A DNA stretch of 64,000 nt from Acetobacterium woodii DSM 1030. Its GTDB lineage: Bacteria; Bacillota; Clostridia; Eubacteriales; Eubacteriaceae. A program made the position numbers and the translations under genes. The notes under the pieces were generated by a model. The model ran no database searches, was not told the DNA's origin, and worked only from the letters and a program-made list of their open reading frames with translations. The DNA lies in NCBI RefSeq assembly GCF_000247605.1, contig NC_016894.1, forward strand, positions 3,980,778 to 4,044,777. The letters run 5' to 3'. Below are positions 8,083 to 16,834 of this stretch, one piece after another; the first letter of the stretch is position 1, and every line of letters begins with the position of its first letter.

Positions 8083-9318
8083 CTATACCTTTTTGATAAG
8101 CGCAAATGCCTTATTTGTCACCACATCACCATCAATAATTGAATAGCTCATGTAGGTGGTTGTTCTGGCCTTAATATGATCTTCCTGATATAAGGTAATA
8201 TCCTGATTAACGTTCATGGCATAACCTCGGCCATAATTACCAATGAGAATATTTCCTTCGGCCGCCGCTTCTTCTTTTACCGGCAAGCCAAACATACGAC
8301 CAACACCGGCACCAGTAGGATCGGGAACAAAATAAGGATTTCCCATTTCATTTAAAACATTGGCCAGCTCATTCCAGATTGTGGCATTATCGGCGTAAAT
8401 GGCTGCCCCACTTCCCAGATACCCACTTTTAATTTTTGCCAAAGCCGATGTAATCTTTTTATAGGTCAGGGGATCAGCCGTCGCAAAGGTAATAACCTGT
8501 GGCGTTCCTGCTTCTGCATTCAAAGCTGTTACCACACCTTTAGGCTGAGCTTTAAAGGTATCGCTTTCGCCTGGTTTTCCTTTTCCGGTAAAAACAGATT
8601 TAGCAATGGCATTCCCCATTTTTTCAGCAATTTTTCTGGCAATATAATTTAAGAAATCACCCATGGCCATTTTCTTAATCTTCCATGATACATCAACGGC
8701 TTTCGGAAGTTCGCAACCCGTTAACTCAACCGTTCCAAAACCAACATCATCTCCCTCTGCCGAGGTTGCTTCATCAATCCATTCAGCATCGGTAATGCTA
8801 TCATCGTCTTTAATCAGCGTAAGATCGCCGGGGACAAAGGTTTTAAAAATATCCTGCAATACAGGGTGAGCATCGGCAATTTCCTGCCAGATTTTAGCGG
8901 TTACGGTTTCGGGAATCACCACCTGATGATCGGTGGCAGTTTGAACGGCATTTCGATAATCGGTATTGATCCGGTCGAATACCGCTTTTTCCTCCTGTGT
9001 TGAAGGTTTGTTTACCAGAAAATTATAAAAGGCTCGTTCATGCAACTCTGTTTCGGTCGTTGTTTCACCAAAACTTGCAAGTACTTGTCCAAATTCAATC
9101 CCTTGATTAACAACTGACTGTGTTTCGATATTTACCACCGGCGCCCCTCGCAAGGCTGCAGCATTCGCCTGGGCCGTTCGCTCGGCTTCAAACTGGTTAT
9201 CCAGAGCCGTAACCTCGGCCATTTTCGCATTGGCATTTTCCACATCGCCACTATTAATCAATCCATCGACCTCTGCCAACAATTCGTTTCTCATTTTCAA
9301 ATACTGTTCTTTAGTCAT
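8083..9318 (-). CDS. Major capsid protein, HK97 fold
   Basis: 411 residues. The N-terminal ~100 residues are helical and charged (MTKEQYLKMRNELLAEVDGLINSG, with AEVTALDNQFEAE), the delta/scaffold domain removed by the prohead protease. The body has HK97-fold landmarks: VVIPETVTAKIWQEI, LTGCELPKAVDVSWKIKKMAMGDFLNYIARKIAEKMG and the C-terminal ITLYQEDHIKARTTTYMSYSIIDGDVV. Its start overlaps the end of the protease gene by 8 bases, giving coupled protease and capsid synthesis. Confidence 0.95.
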   Translation of the reverse strand: MTKEQYLKMRNELLAEVDGLINSGDVENANAKMAEVTALDNQFEAERTAQANAAALRGAPVVNIETQSVVNQGIEFGQVLASFGETTTETELHERAFYNFLVNKPSTQEEKAVFDRINTDYRNAVQTATDHQVVIPETVTAKIWQEIADAHPVLQDIFKTFVPGDLTLIKDDDSITDAEWIDEATSAEGDDVGFGTVELTGCELPKAVDVSWKIKKMAMGDFLNYIARKIAEKMGNAIAKSVFTGKGKPGESDTFKAQPKGVVTALNAEAGTPQVITFATADPLTYKKITSALAKIKSGYLGSGAAIYADNATIWNELANVLNEMGNPYFVPDPTGAGVGRMFGLPVKEEAAAEGNILIGNYGRGYAMNVNQDITLYQEDHIKARTTTYMSYSIIDGDVVTNKAFALIKKV

Positions 9319-10084
9319 TTTTTACATCACCTTTCAGTTTTAAATAATTTAAATAAGCCTTTGCTGATTCAAGATTCTGATCAACAAGGGCTTTTAGTTT
9401 GTTTTCTTGATTTTCATTTTTCTCCGGAGCGTTTCCCCGGGATTCCCGCATTTTGGCAATCACACTAGGGCTTAACCGGGGGATCGCTGCGTACATGGCT
9501 TTGGCGTTTTCTTTCAAAACACTATTAAATAATTGATTCTGATAGAATCCCTCTTCATCATCAACATTAAACAGCACCTTATCCACAAGCCCCAGCGCCC
9601 GGGCATCATGGGCAGTCATCCATGTGGTCTCATCCATCAGCTTTAACGCTGCCTCCATGCTCATGCCAGATTTAACACAATAGGCATTGGCAATGGAACG
9701 ATTGGCTTTCTTTAAGCTGTCCGATGCGGAATCCATATCCCGGTAATCCCCACTCTGACGCGTCCACACATTATGGACCATCATCTGGGCGGTCGGACTC
9801 ATTTCACAATAACCGGCCATCGCAATCACGCTGGCAGCACTGGCCGCCAAACCCGTCACCTTGATTTTCACGTTGTTGTAATCCTTAAGGGCCGTATAAA
9901 TTTCCGATGCAACAAAAATATCACCACCGGGACTATTCACCGAAACTTCCAGTACATCACCATTAGCCGACCGAATCTTATTACGGATATCTGCTGCCGT
10001 AGTGCAGGGCTGTTCAAAGTAATCATAGATCCACTTATCACCATCCGGGACAATCGTCCCTCTTACTTCAATTTCAACAGGCAT
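9311..10084 (-). CDS. ClpP-like prohead protease
   Basis: 257 residues. A ClpP/crotonase-type serine protease that trims the capsid delta domain during prohead maturation. Visible catalytic features are the Ser within TGLAASAASVIAMAGY, the His in MMVHNVW and the Asp region MDETTWMTAHDARALGLVD; the oxyanion glycines lie in VNSPGGDIF. Residues beyond about 205 (NAPEKNENQENK) look like a removable tail. The gene follows portal by 2 bases and overlaps the capsid gene, the standard head order. Confidence 0.94.
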   Translation of the reverse strand: MPVEIEVRGTIVPDGDKWIYDYFEQPCTTAADIRNKIRSANGDVLEVSVNSPGGDIFVASEIYTALKDYNNVKIKVTGLAASAASVIAMAGYCEMSPTAQMMVHNVWTRQSGDYRDMDSASDSLKKANRSIANAYCVKSGMSMEAALKLMDETTWMTAHDARALGLVDKVLFNVDDEEGFYQNQLFNSVLKENAKAMYAAIPRLSPSVIAKMRESRGNAPEKNENQENKLKALVDQNLESAKAYLNYLKLKGDVKND

Positions 10085-10086
10085 TC

Positions 10087-11262
10087 TTATTCACCTCCGT
10101 TCTCAACTTTTGTGTATTCTTTCACCGGCTGTGTGTCAAGTCGCCGGATGGCTTCATCCCCACCGGTTAATGGGGTCAAGTTTCCTAAAATTTTACGCCA
10201 CTCGTTAGGTGTCATTGATCCCCGATCAACCGCTTGGTACAATGCCAGTTTAGTGCTCATGCTGGCATACTGCAGATTGGAGGATTCAAACATAATCGAA
10301 TTACCAAAACCCCGCTGTTTCCGGCTAAATAATTTTCTGGTGTATTCTCCGGATGCCTGCAAAGCCCATGGCTCAATCTCAGCTTCATAATAAGCATTCC
10401 ATTCATCCTCGTTATACCGGCTCTGAATGATCTTCTCATTGGTACCAAAAAAAGAAAAAATACGCTGCGTGGTTTTATCCATCTGTAGCGCATTGGGAAC
10501 ATAATCATGGGGGGTGACCTGAATAGCATCCATCTTGGCATCGGTTGATGCCGCTCCCCCAGAGTTTTCGATACTTAAAAAGGTATTTGTAAATTGATCA
10601 GTCTCTTTCTTGAGATCCTCCGGTCTCAGGGTCGTATTAAATTTAAGCAACCATTTTACGATCGCACTATTTTTAATCGCCTTGATGATCCCCTGATCAG
10701 TGGTATTAACAATTTCCATCAATGGAGCCAACGCCTGCTGGGGGCTTTCCCCAAAAATATCATTGGTGTTAAAATCCTGTCTCAGGTGAATCACATCCAC
10801 ATAGGGGAAGGTGACCAGTTTGCCATTAAGCAAAAAGCAGCGCAAAAACAAATCCCCGGCTTTATTATAAACCGCTTCCACGGTTGTTGCCGGAATTGGA
10901 TAAATCGCCACCGGCATTTCACTGGCATCCCTGACAATATAAGCAAAAGCATTATTATTAAGCTGCAATTGCGTGGCCAGCTTTTCCTGCAGCATCTGCC
11001 CGGTCATGTAAGGATTTGGTTCCTCCAGTAAAAAACGCATGTAAACCTCCGGATTCACCTGAAAATCCTTTCCGGTTTGCCGGACATGTTTAGCGGTCAG
11101 CTTACCAATGGCTTTTACCTTTGGCCGGATGCACGACCTCACCAGGTCAGAATGATAAAGATTCCCATTCCATGCAAAGAACCCATTCCCCTGTTCGGTA
11201 ATCATTTCCATTCTGGAAACAGTTGGACTCTTATTAAAAAATTGTTTTACTTTTTCAAACAA
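10087..11262 (-). CDS. Portal protein, HK97 family
   Basis: 391 residues. GNLYHSDLVRSCIRPKVKAIGKLTAKHVRQTG at the N-terminus, then LQLNNNAFAYIVRD, YVDVIHLRQDFNTNDIFGESPQQALAPLM and the C-terminal LGNLTPLTGGDEAIRRL-type tail are characteristic of HK97-type phage portals, the dodecameric vertex through which DNA is packaged and ejected. It lies between the large terminase and the prohead protease with gaps of 10 and 2 bases. Confidence 0.95.
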   Translation of the reverse strand: MFEKVKQFFNKSPTVSRMEMITEQGNGFFAWNGNLYHSDLVRSCIRPKVKAIGKLTAKHVRQTGKDFQVNPEVYMRFLLEEPNPYMTGQMLQEKLATQLQLNNNAFAYIVRDASEMPVAIYPIPATTVEAVYNKAGDLFLRCFLLNGKLVTFPYVDVIHLRQDFNTNDIFGESPQQALAPLMEIVNTTDQGIIKAIKNSAIVKWLLKFNTTLRPEDLKKETDQFTNTFLSIENSGGAASTDAKMDAIQVTPHDYVPNALQMDKTTQRIFSFFGTNEKIIQSRYNEDEWNAYYEAEIEPWALQASGEYTRKLFSRKQRGFGNSIMFESSNLQYASMSTKLALYQAVDRGSMTPNEWRKILGNLTPLTGGDEAIRRLDTQPVKEYTKVENGGE

Positions 11263-11272
11263 GGCACACCTC

Positions 11273-12928
11273 CTAAATCATATTTAAATATTCGGCCATT
11301 TTATCCCGAAGGATGACCTTAACAATAATCATGGCCACAGCCCCATCAATTTTCTGTGTTTGCGACACACCCTTAACTGGTTGAATATTCCCATTGATAT
11401 CCACCTTCACTTCCAGATTCTTAAGACACCACTTATCAATCGGATGGTCATTATAAACTGACTGCTTGGCGATCAGCTCAGCCTTAAGCTCCTTCATCGG
11501 CATGGATAAGGTATAAGACCCCTGCCGAACTGAGATCATTGCATTTTTACCAAAGTGATTTTGAAAAGCCATCAATAAACTGGCATCCACATGCCAGGGA
11601 TCGTAACCAATCCAGGGAATATAAATGTCATACACATCTTGGACTTCAATAAACCATTCTAAAATCGCATAGGGGTTAATCCGGTTCCCCGGGCAAACTC
11701 TCAGCAATCCCTGCTTTTCCCATAACAGGTATGGCACCTGATCCAATAATTCTTTATTATTCAAATTTTCTTCCGGCAGCCAGTACATCGACAGATAATA
11801 GTCTTTATCATCATCCCTTCTTTTGCAGACAACTTTTGCTGCTGCAAGGTCTGTTGTTTCAGCTAAATCAAAACTACCAATGCCATACCGAAAGCCCATT
11901 TCTTTCGCTTCGAATTTTTCCGGGTTATACAGTTCTTCCCAGCGGAGCCATGCGGTAGCAGCGTTTTCTGTCGCGCAAAAATCTTTAACCATGACTGTGG
12001 CTTTAAACGCCGGATCTTCTTTAGCCTTATTCACAAAACCCCGAAGAACTTCGATTTTCTTGATAACACCAAGCCCCGGGTTTGCTTTAATCCAGCATTC
12101 TTCTTTATCCCATTCGTCCCGGTCATCCAGCTCATAGATAAATGGCAAAAATGTATCATCAACTACCTTGCCATCCAGCACCTTACAGGCATACTCATAC
12201 TGACTGTCAAAAATGCACTCACGCACAAAACCATTGGTCGAGATACAGGTTAAAAGCGGCTGATCCCGGGAAGACGTTGATTGGATCATCAGATCATAGA
12301 GATCACGGTTCTTAATGGCTGCCAACTCATCGATAATAACGCAGTGCGAATTCAAGCCATCCAATCCATTTACATTACTGGCCAAAGCTTTAATAAAAGA
12401 GAAGTTGGCATCAAAGAATAAGTCGGATTTTCGTTTTCTGATATGTCTGGACAATGACTGATCTTGCTTAATCATGTTCCAGGCTTCATTAAACCCCTTC
12501 GATGATTGTTCCTGCTTGGTCGCAATGAAATAATTCTCAGCGCCGCTTTCACCATCAGCCACCGTCATTTCGATGCTTGTTGCTGCAAGCTCGGTTGTCT
12601 TGCCGTTTTTCCGGCCCCGGATATCCAATACTTCCCGGTATTTTCTAAAGCGGGTATTTTTATCAACAAATCCATAAATTGCCTGGTATTTAGCTTTTTG
12701 AAAAAGCATCAACTTTAATGGCTCACCCAATACACCCTGGGACTGCTTACAGAAAGTCTCAATAAATTCAATCGGGCGGTTAGCCAGATCTTCATCAAAA
12801 ACGAATAGCCCTTGGTGTTTGAGATCATACATCAGCTTTTCATAAACCTGTTTGATCCGATAGCAGGCAACAATATCGCCGGACATGATGGCATCGTAAT
12901 ATTCCTCAATAAATTCTGCTCGGCTCAT
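11273..12928 (-). CDS. Terminase large subunit
   Basis: 551 residues, the ATPase-nuclease motor that packages DNA. The ATPase half shows the adenine-binding and Walker A region DIRGRKNGKTTELAATS, and Walker B HCVIIDELAAIKNRD; RDQPLLTCISTNG is the coupling motif. In the nuclease half GSFDLAETTDLAAAKVV holds the first metal-binding Asp and IGYDPWHVDASL the second, as in HK97-type terminases. It overlaps the small subunit by 4 bases. Intact and of usual length. Confidence 0.95.
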   Translation of the reverse strand: MSRAEFIEEYYDAIMSGDIVACYRIKQVYEKLMYDLKHQGLFVFDEDLANRPIEFIETFCKQSQGVLGEPLKLMLFQKAKYQAIYGFVDKNTRFRKYREVLDIRGRKNGKTTELAATSIEMTVADGESGAENYFIATKQEQSSKGFNEAWNMIKQDQSLSRHIRKRKSDLFFDANFSFIKALASNVNGLDGLNSHCVIIDELAAIKNRDLYDLMIQSTSSRDQPLLTCISTNGFVRECIFDSQYEYACKVLDGKVVDDTFLPFIYELDDRDEWDKEECWIKANPGLGVIKKIEVLRGFVNKAKEDPAFKATVMVKDFCATENAATAWLRWEELYNPEKFEAKEMGFRYGIGSFDLAETTDLAAAKVVCKRRDDDKDYYLSMYWLPEENLNNKELLDQVPYLLWEKQGLLRVCPGNRINPYAILEWFIEVQDVYDIYIPWIGYDPWHVDASLLMAFQNHFGKNAMISVRQGSYTLSMPMKELKAELIAKQSVYNDHPIDKWCLKNLEVKVDINGNIQPVKGVSQTQKIDGAVAMIIVKVILRDKMAEYLNMI

Positions 12929-13308
12929 TTTTTAACCGCTTCCTTTCCGGACTGGAAAAACTGCAGGAGCTGATCCTGCTCTTCTTTCTGCTCCTTCGCA
13001 GGCATCAAGTCGATTAACTGCTTCATGATATTATCATACTGCTTTCCATAATCCCGAAATGCTTTTGCTTCGGGTCTCTCTCGATCAAAAACCTGAGAAC
13101 CATTTTTAAACTTTTCCATCAACCCTTCTTTGATCAGCTTCTGCTTGAGTTCCTCAATTGACACCCTCATAAAAGCAGCATCAGAAATAAGACCTTCCAA
13201 AACTTTGATAATGTCTTTATCCATCTGCATATTTTTATAAATCTTCAATATCCGGTTTTTCTCAGCCCTGATCTTCTTTTCTTTTTCTAATTGTTCGGCT
13301 ATGCCCAA
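12925..13308 (-). CDS. Terminase small subunit, P27 family
   Basis: 127 residues from TTG at 13308, preferred because AAGGAGGGGGG lies just upstream; the frame stays open to 13389 (GTG) but that region looks non-coding. Pattern KNRILKIYKNMQMDKDIIKVLEGLISDAAFMRVSIEELKQKL and KAFRDYGKQYDNIMKQLIDLMPAK matches P27-type small terminases that bind the packaging site. The 4-base overlap with the large subunit is typical. Confidence 0.85.
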   Translation of the reverse strand: MGIAEQLEKEKKIRAEKNRILKIYKNMQMDKDIIKVLEGLISDAAFMRVSIEELKQKLIKEGLMEKFKNGSQVFDRERPEAKAFRDYGKQYDNIMKQLIDLMPAKEQKEEQDQLLQFFQSGKEAVKK

Positions 13309-13410
13309 AAATATACCCCCCTCCTTTTTTGAAATTTTCGTGCGGAGGAACAAAGAGGTATCCACTCCGACGGTCTCCTGATGGCCCACCCCATGTTTTT
13401 TTAGGGGGGC
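13309..13410. other. Candidate packaging (cos) region between HNH and small terminase genes
   Basis: The 102 bases between the HNH gene and the small terminase start hold strongly biased G/C blocks: on the minus strand AGGGGGGCC-type and ATGGGGTGGGCC runs just ahead of GAGACCGTCGG and, further on, the small terminase ribosome site. In Firmicute cos phages with an HNH gene next to the terminase the cohesive-end site lies in this place. The nick positions cannot be read from sequence alone, so this is an inference from position and composition. Confidence 0.4.
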
Positions 13411-14142
13411 CTATGCTTTGCGATTTCTAAAATAATTTTTCAGAATTTCTTTTTTTAATTCCTTATCATTGCACTCAGCATCGTTCATTATGTTTGCAAT
13501 ACAAGATTCAATATCAGTATCAATTGAAACGATGACTGCATTCAATCGCCCAGCAATTAAGTCACGCTCTTTATCCTTTGGCAATGAAGCAACGATCCAA
13601 ATGTTTCTTGCATCGATCTTGCCATCAATGATTAAGCGATACAGATAATCAATCACACCGGCAACAGTCTCAGTAAGATTGTCCGGCACTTCATCCTTAC
13701 CACGTAGGCTCAAGGCCTGACCAACCTGGTTGAAGTCAATGACCAGATCACCATGATCCATATGATCCAGTACATATGTTGTCTTCCCAGATGCTGGAGC
13801 ACCACAGACTAACCAACGCTTAACCGGCTGAGGATTCCCCTCATCATCAAAGTACATACCGTTGTTCGTAAGCCTCACCCTTTTCCTAAAGTTATTTGAT
13901 AATGGATTAGTCTTACGATGTTCATCGAAGTGACAGTCACGGCATAACAGCTCAAGGTTATCCTCACCATAAACTATTCCAGGATCATGGATATTCTCAG
14001 GCGTCAGATAAATCTTATGATGCACTTCTTCACCTGGTCTTCCACACCTTTCACAGATACCAAAGTTCTTAGAAAAGATATATTCTCTTTTAGTGATCCA
14101 ACGTTTAGAGTTATAGATCTGCTTTGCAAATATGCCTGCCAT
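13411..14142 (-). CDS. HNH endonuclease fused to a P-loop nucleotide kinase-like domain
   Basis: 243 residues from ATG 14142, one base after the upstream stop; an in-frame ATG at 14211 would add 23 residues and overlap that gene. The N-terminal ~90 residues are an HNH nuclease: YNSKRW, zinc pairs CERC and CRDC, EVHHKI (the catalytic His pair) and DNLELLCRDCHFDEH. From about residue 110 a P-loop domain follows: RWLVCGAPASGKTTYV (Walker A) and later NIWIVASLPKDKERD, like phage AAA_33/polynucleotide-kinase-type ATPases. HNH proteins beside the terminase are needed for cos cleavage in several phages; the kinase-like part is unusual and its role unknown. Confidence 0.85.
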   Translation of the reverse strand: MAGIFAKQIYNSKRWITKREYIFSKNFGICERCGRPGEEVHHKIYLTPENIHDPGIVYGEDNLELLCRDCHFDEHRKTNPLSNNFRKRVRLTNNGMYFDDEGNPQPVKRWLVCGAPASGKTTYVLDHMDHGDLVIDFNQVGQALSLRGKDEVPDNLTETVAGVIDYLYRLIIDGKIDARNIWIVASLPKDKERDLIAGRLNAVIVSIDTDIESCIANIMNDAECNDKELKKEILKNYFRNRKA

Positions 14143-14143
14143 G

Positions 14144-14401
14144 TTAGTGTTGGTATTTTCTTGGAATCTGTGGAATAACTTTTGTGAATCTAAAAATTGA
14201 TCCAGACCCATATACTGTTTTTAGGATTCCATTATCGTCGATGTATTCAATTGTTACATCTTTAATTTCGTGGCTTAAAATCTCACCATCTCCTCTAAGC
14301 GTTACTACTGTATAGTCAATATCTAAAATATTATCAATAGGTCTGCTTCTTTTTCCACCAACGCACATTTCTACAATAAATTTATTTGGATCAATCTTCA
14401 C
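14144..14401 (-). CDS. Hypothetical phage protein, 85 residues
   Basis: Not recognised. The sequence reads as a small all-beta protein (KFIVEMCVGGKRSRPIDNI, YTVVTLRGDGEILSHEIKDVTIEYIDDNGIL) with no transmembrane segment or zinc pair. It ends 1 base before the preferred HNH start, so the two are likely translated together. A terminator-like hairpin at 14425-14474 lies upstream of it, so its promoter may lie between that hairpin and 14401 or it may be read through. Confidence 0.6.
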   Translation of the reverse strand: MKIDPNKFIVEMCVGGKRSRPIDNILDIDYTVVTLRGDGEILSHEIKDVTIEYIDDNGILKTVYGSGSIFRFTKVIPQIPRKYQH

Positions 14402-14424
14402 AAATACACCTCAATTCTTCAAAT

Positions 14425-14474
14425 AAAAATCCGAACATTATTTGTTACTTCTTATGTTATCGTTCGGGTTTTTC
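14425..14474. terminator. Probable bidirectional terminator
   Basis: AAAAATCCGAAC at 14425-14436 faces GTTCGGGTTTTT at 14462-14473, an 11 of 12 match in inverted orientation with a loop of about 25 bases; A/T runs on both sides allow function on both strands. It separates the recombinase gene from the packaging block. Confidence 0.55.
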
Positions 14475-14612
14475 TGTTTGAATGTTTAATTTCCTTAGAG
14501 AATCACACATTCAGTTTTTCAGTTATCTTCTTACTAGTGTATAAGAAATTCAGACCTTCAATATTCACCCACTCATTTTTTAAACATTCAAGTACAAAAA
14601 AATAAAAAAAGC

Positions 14613-15227
14613 TCACCGTACAAAGTCAGCTAATGCCTTTGTGTACTCGTGATACTTCTCTTGATCCAGTCCTAAATATAGTTTTGTCTCTTCAATGCTC
14701 GAATGTCCCAGCAGCTCTTTGACTGCCACAACATCCTTTCCGCTGTCCATGTAAATCTTGTAAGCATAGGTTTTACGCATGCTGTGCGCCGTGATCCCTT
14801 TGATCCCAAAATAAGCAGCAGCGTCTTTCAAAATATTGCTGATTGCCTGAACGCCAATGGCTCCACCCTTCCTAGATGGAAACAGCCATTCATAATCCCG
14901 CTTATCTTTGATGTAACATTTCAACTCCTTGGCTACCTTGGGAATAATCTCAGCCTGCCGGGGTTTCCGGTTTTTCTTTCGGATGTTCTTAGAATTATAT
15001 TTCTTCCCTTCCTGAATCAGGAAGTACCCATGCCGGATCGCTTCCCTGGCATCACGAACCTTAAGACCAACTAAATCACCGGCACGATAGCCGGTTGTGA
15101 TGCCGATTAAAAATAAAATGTAATTACGTCTACCCTCAACCGTTCTGTTAGATGCCGCTTTTAAATAATCTTGCATATCCAGAACGTCCTGGGTTTTCTT
15201 GATTGGTTTTGACGGTTGTTTTCTCAC
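14613..15227 (-). CDS. Short tyrosine recombinase (catalytic domain, second phage integrase-like protein)
   Basis: 204 residues from GTG 15227. It holds the catalytic set of tyrosine recombinases: Arg in TTGYRAGDLVGL, Lys region RKPRQAEIIPK, HSMRKT (HxxR), LLGHSS (His) and Tyr in ETKLYLG. The usual N-terminal DNA-clamp (SAM-like) domain is nearly absent, only about 25 residues precede the core. Proteins of this kind are common just upstream of the terminase block in clostridial phages and are distinct from the true integrase at 27796. It may resolve multimers or act at packaging; its substrate is not known. Confidence 0.88.
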   Translation of the reverse strand: MRKQPSKPIKKTQDVLDMQDYLKAASNRTVEGRRNYILFLIGITTGYRAGDLVGLKVRDAREAIRHGYFLIQEGKKYNSKNIRKKNRKPRQAEIIPKVAKELKCYIKDKRDYEWLFPSRKGGAIGVQAISNILKDAAAYFGIKGITAHSMRKTYAYKIYMDSGKDVVAVKELLGHSSIEETKLYLGLDQEKYHEYTKALADFVR

Positions 15228-15228
15228 T

Positions 15229-15369
15229 TCATTTCTTAACCTCCCGTTCCAATCTGATCGCTGGCTTCAGGCATCCAGTCTGTTTATATGGATCACTCAA
15301 CAACCGCTTATCCAGACATTGACCATCCCGATTATGCGTACAACCCTTACAATCACATTGATTATTCAT
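15229..15369 (-). CDS. Small Cys-rich phage protein, 46 residues
   Basis: ATG 15369 to TGA 15229, stop 1 base before the recombinase start. MNNQCDCKGCTHNRDGQC places four Cys as C-x-C-x2-C-x7-C and a fifth Cys lies at residue 33 (QTGCLKP), suggesting a zinc-bound knuckle like that of DUF1540-type mini proteins. It is too short for most gene callers. Coupling to the recombinase suggests a shared job or shared timing; function unknown. Confidence 0.55.
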   Translation of the reverse strand: MNNQCDCKGCTHNRDGQCLDKRLLSDPYKQTGCLKPAIRLEREVKK

Positions 15370-15392
15370 TTAGAAACTCCATTTCTGGCAAT

Positions 15393-15420
15393 AAAAAAAG
15401 CAACCAATTTTCGGCTGCTT
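15393..15420. terminator. Rho-independent terminator, probably bidirectional
   Basis: On the minus strand AAGCAGCC-GAAAATT-GGTTGCTT forms an 8-bp stem (one G-T pair) followed by TTTTTT; the plus strand has AATTTTTT after the stem. It lies between the late regulator gene (15489-15911) and the small Cys-rich gene. Confidence 0.75.
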
Positions 15421-15488
15421 AATTTTTTACCTTCTTTTCTATTTTAGATAATATCATGGTTTTAAAAAAATTGCTGTCACATGTTTTG

Positions 15489-15911
15489 TCATATTTCACT
15501 GTCATTTCCCAAATTTTTTGATATATTTCTTACATACCCATAGCTATAATCCAATACCAAGGCAATTTCCTGCAAGCTGTATCCCACCTGATCACGAAGG
15601 TATTTAACTTTCACATTAACATTATCGATCCCCTCAATATGTTCAATGATTTGCCCTCTGAGATTCTCCAATATTTTTATTTCTTTCTCATGTTCATTAA
15701 TCTGCTGCTGCAGCTCCATGATCTCCGGAAGAATATCTTCAAACGCCTTTGAAGAATTACCGTGGATGGATTCCGCATCATTAGTTATACAGCTGGTTTT
15801 AATAACGTCCGGAGACAATTTAACCATCAGTCTTATTTTCCTTCGGATCAAATTATCCCGGCATTTTGTCTCTATGTTGATCATCTCTGTAATACTCTGA
15901 ATCTTTGACAT
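15489..15911 (-). CDS. Phage late transcription regulator-like protein (sigma-70 region 4-like HTH)
   Basis: 140 residues: an N-terminal helix, a coiled-coil stretch (EIMELQQQINEHEKEIKILENLRGQ split by one break) and a C-terminal helix-turn-helix QVGYSLQEIALVLDYSYGYVRNISKNL resembling sigma region 4. Similar proteins (ArpU/DUF1492-type) sit just upstream of the packaging genes in Firmicute phages and switch on late genes. It is alone between two hairpins. The role is inferred from position and the HTH. Confidence 0.72.
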   Translation of the reverse strand: MSKIQSITEMINIETKCRDNLIRRKIRLMVKLSPDVIKTSCITNDAESIHGNSSKAFEDILPEIMELQQQINEHEKEIKILENLRGQIIEHIEGIDNVNVKVKYLRDQVGYSLQEIALVLDYSYGYVRNISKNLGNDSEI

Positions 15912-16002
15912 TTGCTTCCCCCCATGTTAAAATAAATTTAATGAGCAACTTGGGGCGAAAGCTCCTTTTTTTATGTCCCGAAATATTTTTATATTTTAAT
16001 TT

Positions 16003-16830
16003 TTAAACTATCTTCATCTCAACCTGTCGTGTTGGTTGATAATTCATCCAAATTACTTCAACTGCTGATTTTCCACCTTCAGCCAAAACATTCGCATATT
16101 GTTTGCTCCATCCACGCAATAAATCATTATACATATCGTTGTCATAGCCAGATATAATAATAAAAGCCTTATGATTTATAAGAACATCAATCAATTTTTC
16201 GTGGTCCTGATCTTTCATTTCATGTTTGTAAATTCGTTTACTTCTTGTTGATAGCAAATAAGGTGGATCAATATACATCAAAACATTATCACGGTCATAT
16301 CTCTCGATTATTCTTATCGCAGGTTGATTTTCTATTTGTACAATACAATTATTACTGCATTGAAGTCTTTCAGTAACCTCCATAATTCTCTGTGGCAACC
16401 GATTATGCCAATGTGATAAATTACCATTAAATCCCTTTATATTGTTTCTGAACCCTGTTTTATCTGAAGACTTCGCTCCAATAGCCATCCACATTCTTAC
16501 CAAAAAACGTCTTGCATTTTCAATCGGATCATCAACACTGATGTAACTTAATTTATATTCATCTCTTGCCCATGGTGTCATCTCTACCAAGGATGCCAGT
16601 TTATCTGGGTGTTCTCTAATTACCTTAAATAAATTAACAACATTTGTATCAATATCATTAATTGTCTCAACCTTAGATCTTTTTTTATTGAAAAATACTG
16701 CCCCCGATCCGAAGTAAGGTTCTAGATATGTCATATCTTCATAACAAGCTGGAAAATTATTTATAATCCAGCTGGTCATCGACCACTTACTCCCAGGATA
16801 TTTCAATACTGTTTTCATCTCTTTCTTCAT
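16003..16830 (-). CDS. DNA adenine N6-methyltransferase (Dam/D12 class)
   Basis: 275 residues from ATG 16830, chosen because it follows the stop of the small upstream gene; the frame stays open to an ATG at 16863. LKYPGSKW is the substrate-loop start typical of D12 methylases, YLEPYFGSGAVFF is the SAM-binding motif I, and NVLMYIDPPYLLS is the catalytic DPPY motif. The enzyme transfers methyl from SAM to adenine N6; the target is often GATC but cannot be read here. No matching restriction nuclease is adjacent, so it is an orphan methylase, likely for protecting phage DNA or timing replication. Confidence 0.92.
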   Translation of the reverse strand: MKKEMKTVLKYPGSKWSMTSWIINNFPACYEDMTYLEPYFGSGAVFFNKKRSKVETINDIDTNVVNLFKVIREHPDKLASLVEMTPWARDEYKLSYISVDDPIENARRFLVRMWMAIGAKSSDKTGFRNNIKGFNGNLSHWHNRLPQRIMEVTERLQCSNNCIVQIENQPAIRIIERYDRDNVLMYIDPPYLLSTRSKRIYKHEMKDQDHEKLIDVLINHKAFIIISGYDNDMYNDLLRGWSKQYANVLAEGGKSAVEVIWMNYQPTRQVEMKIV

Positions 16831-16834
16831 CTGA

